DNA from: an uncultured Dokdonia sp.
GTDB lineage: Bacteria > Bacteroidota > Bacteroidia > Flavobacteriales > Flavobacteriaceae
Length of the DNA stretch: 14,684 bases
Assembly: GCA_937124495.1 (NCBI GenBank)
Contig: CAKZKZ010000309.1
Location: forward strand, 1-14,684
Direction: 5' to 3'
In this document: in pieces, positions 14,326 to 14,684 of the stretch
Numbering within the stretch: the stretch's first letter is position 1
Layout: the number at the start of each line of letters is the position of its first letter
The notes under the pieces: model-generated
The model's input: only the letters and a program-made list of their open reading frames with translations
The model's database searches: none
What the model was told of the DNA's origin: nothing
Translations under genes and position numbers: made by a program

Positions 14326-14684
14326 TTATTGTAATAGTTTTTTAATATCTTCTATAAGAATATCTATTTCTGGAGCTTCTTCTCCATCACCTACAACAGT
14401 ACCCATAGGAACAGATCCTCTATAATAGGGTTTAGGGTTATTACCCGTATTGTCAAGTCGAGAGCGTATAAATCCATTTTGATCTATCAATGCAAAAAGC
14501 CCCGAATGGTACAATCCGTTATCAAGGTCGTCTTCTGTATTTGTAGCTAAGTAGAATCCTTCATTAGAAAGCTTTAAGATATCTGCTCTTTCTCCAGTCA
14601 TAAAGTGCCAGTTAGGATTTGTCACCCCATAATCTGTAGCATATTTTTTCATAACATCTGGCGTATCATGTTCAGGATCTATAG
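14326..14684 (-). CDS. Sco1/SenC family copper chaperone, 5' truncated by window edge
   Basis: C-terminal 118 codons of a Sco-family protein, a membrane-anchored thioredoxin-fold copper chaperone that helps load the CuA site of cytochrome c oxidase. The reading frame stays open to the right edge (IDPEHDTPDVMKKYA), so the internal Met at 14652 is not the start. IDPEHDTP is the typical Sco segment after the second sheet, and HSGLFALID contains the conserved copper-binding His. The CxxxC copper motif would lie upstream, beyond the window. Its TAA is two bases before the DUF420 start, implying coupled expression. Confidence 0.92.
   Translation of the reverse strand, partial: IDPEHDTPDVMKKYATDYGVTNPNWHFMTGERADILKLSNEGFYLATNTEDDLDNGLYHSGLFALIDQNGFIRSRLDNTGNNPKPYYRGSVPMGTVVGDGEEAPEIDILIEDIKKLLQ

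Noticed and set aside
1..14684. Defence system, CRISPR array, prophage, transposon or tRNA-linked island
   Set aside because: All genes belong to housekeeping, channel, efflux or respiratory assembly families; no transposase, integrase, regularly spaced repeats or tRNA fold was seen.

Overview
The window comes from a low-G+C member of the Bacteroidota, most likely a marine Flavobacteriaceae (a Dokdonia/Krokinobacter-like genus would fit, but this is inferred from gene content and style, not from a marker gene). The signs are AT-rich leaders with little Shine-Dalgarno sequence, -7 boxes resembling TAnnTTTG, Bacteroidota-type protein families, and the gene order dodecin / thioredoxin-domain lipoprotein / MscS / tsaB / ABC efflux. 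There is no mobile element, CRISPR array, tRNA, rRNA or recognisable defence system.

Left part, plus strand (1-5091): the 3' end of a NifU-like iron-sulfur scaffold gene; a small dodecin with its own promoter and a perfect 17-bp-stem terminator; a 705-residue SPATA20/YyaL-type lipoprotein with a CHWC thioredoxin motif; and two tandem paralogous MscS channels separated by a 308-base gap that holds a stack of palindromes. A strong terminator at 5113-5153 separates this block from the convergent block that follows.

Middle and right part, minus strand (5190-13303): read from the promoter side, an ABC ATPase, two FtsX/MacB-type permeases, a periplasmic adaptor, a TolC-type outer-membrane channel, a second periplasmic adaptor, and finally tsaB (tRNA t6A synthesis). 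The six transport genes can assemble into a MacAB-TolC-like tripartite pump across both membranes, with a split ATPase and permease, a probable permease heterodimer and two different adaptors. At the far right (13488-14684, also minus) lies the end of a cytochrome-oxidase assembly cluster: a Sco-family copper protein (cut by the window edge), a DUF420/CtaM-like membrane protein and a small CxxC membrane protein.

The most unusual signal is a 14-base perfect palindrome, GCTTTCGCGAAAGC, present four times in 14.7 kb: twice inside genes, in two different reading frames, and twice between genes. Three copies share the same asymmetric flanks, which implies an oriented, dispersed element. One copy encodes the A-x-A end of a signal peptide; another forms part of a run of three overlapping inverted repeats between the two MscS genes.
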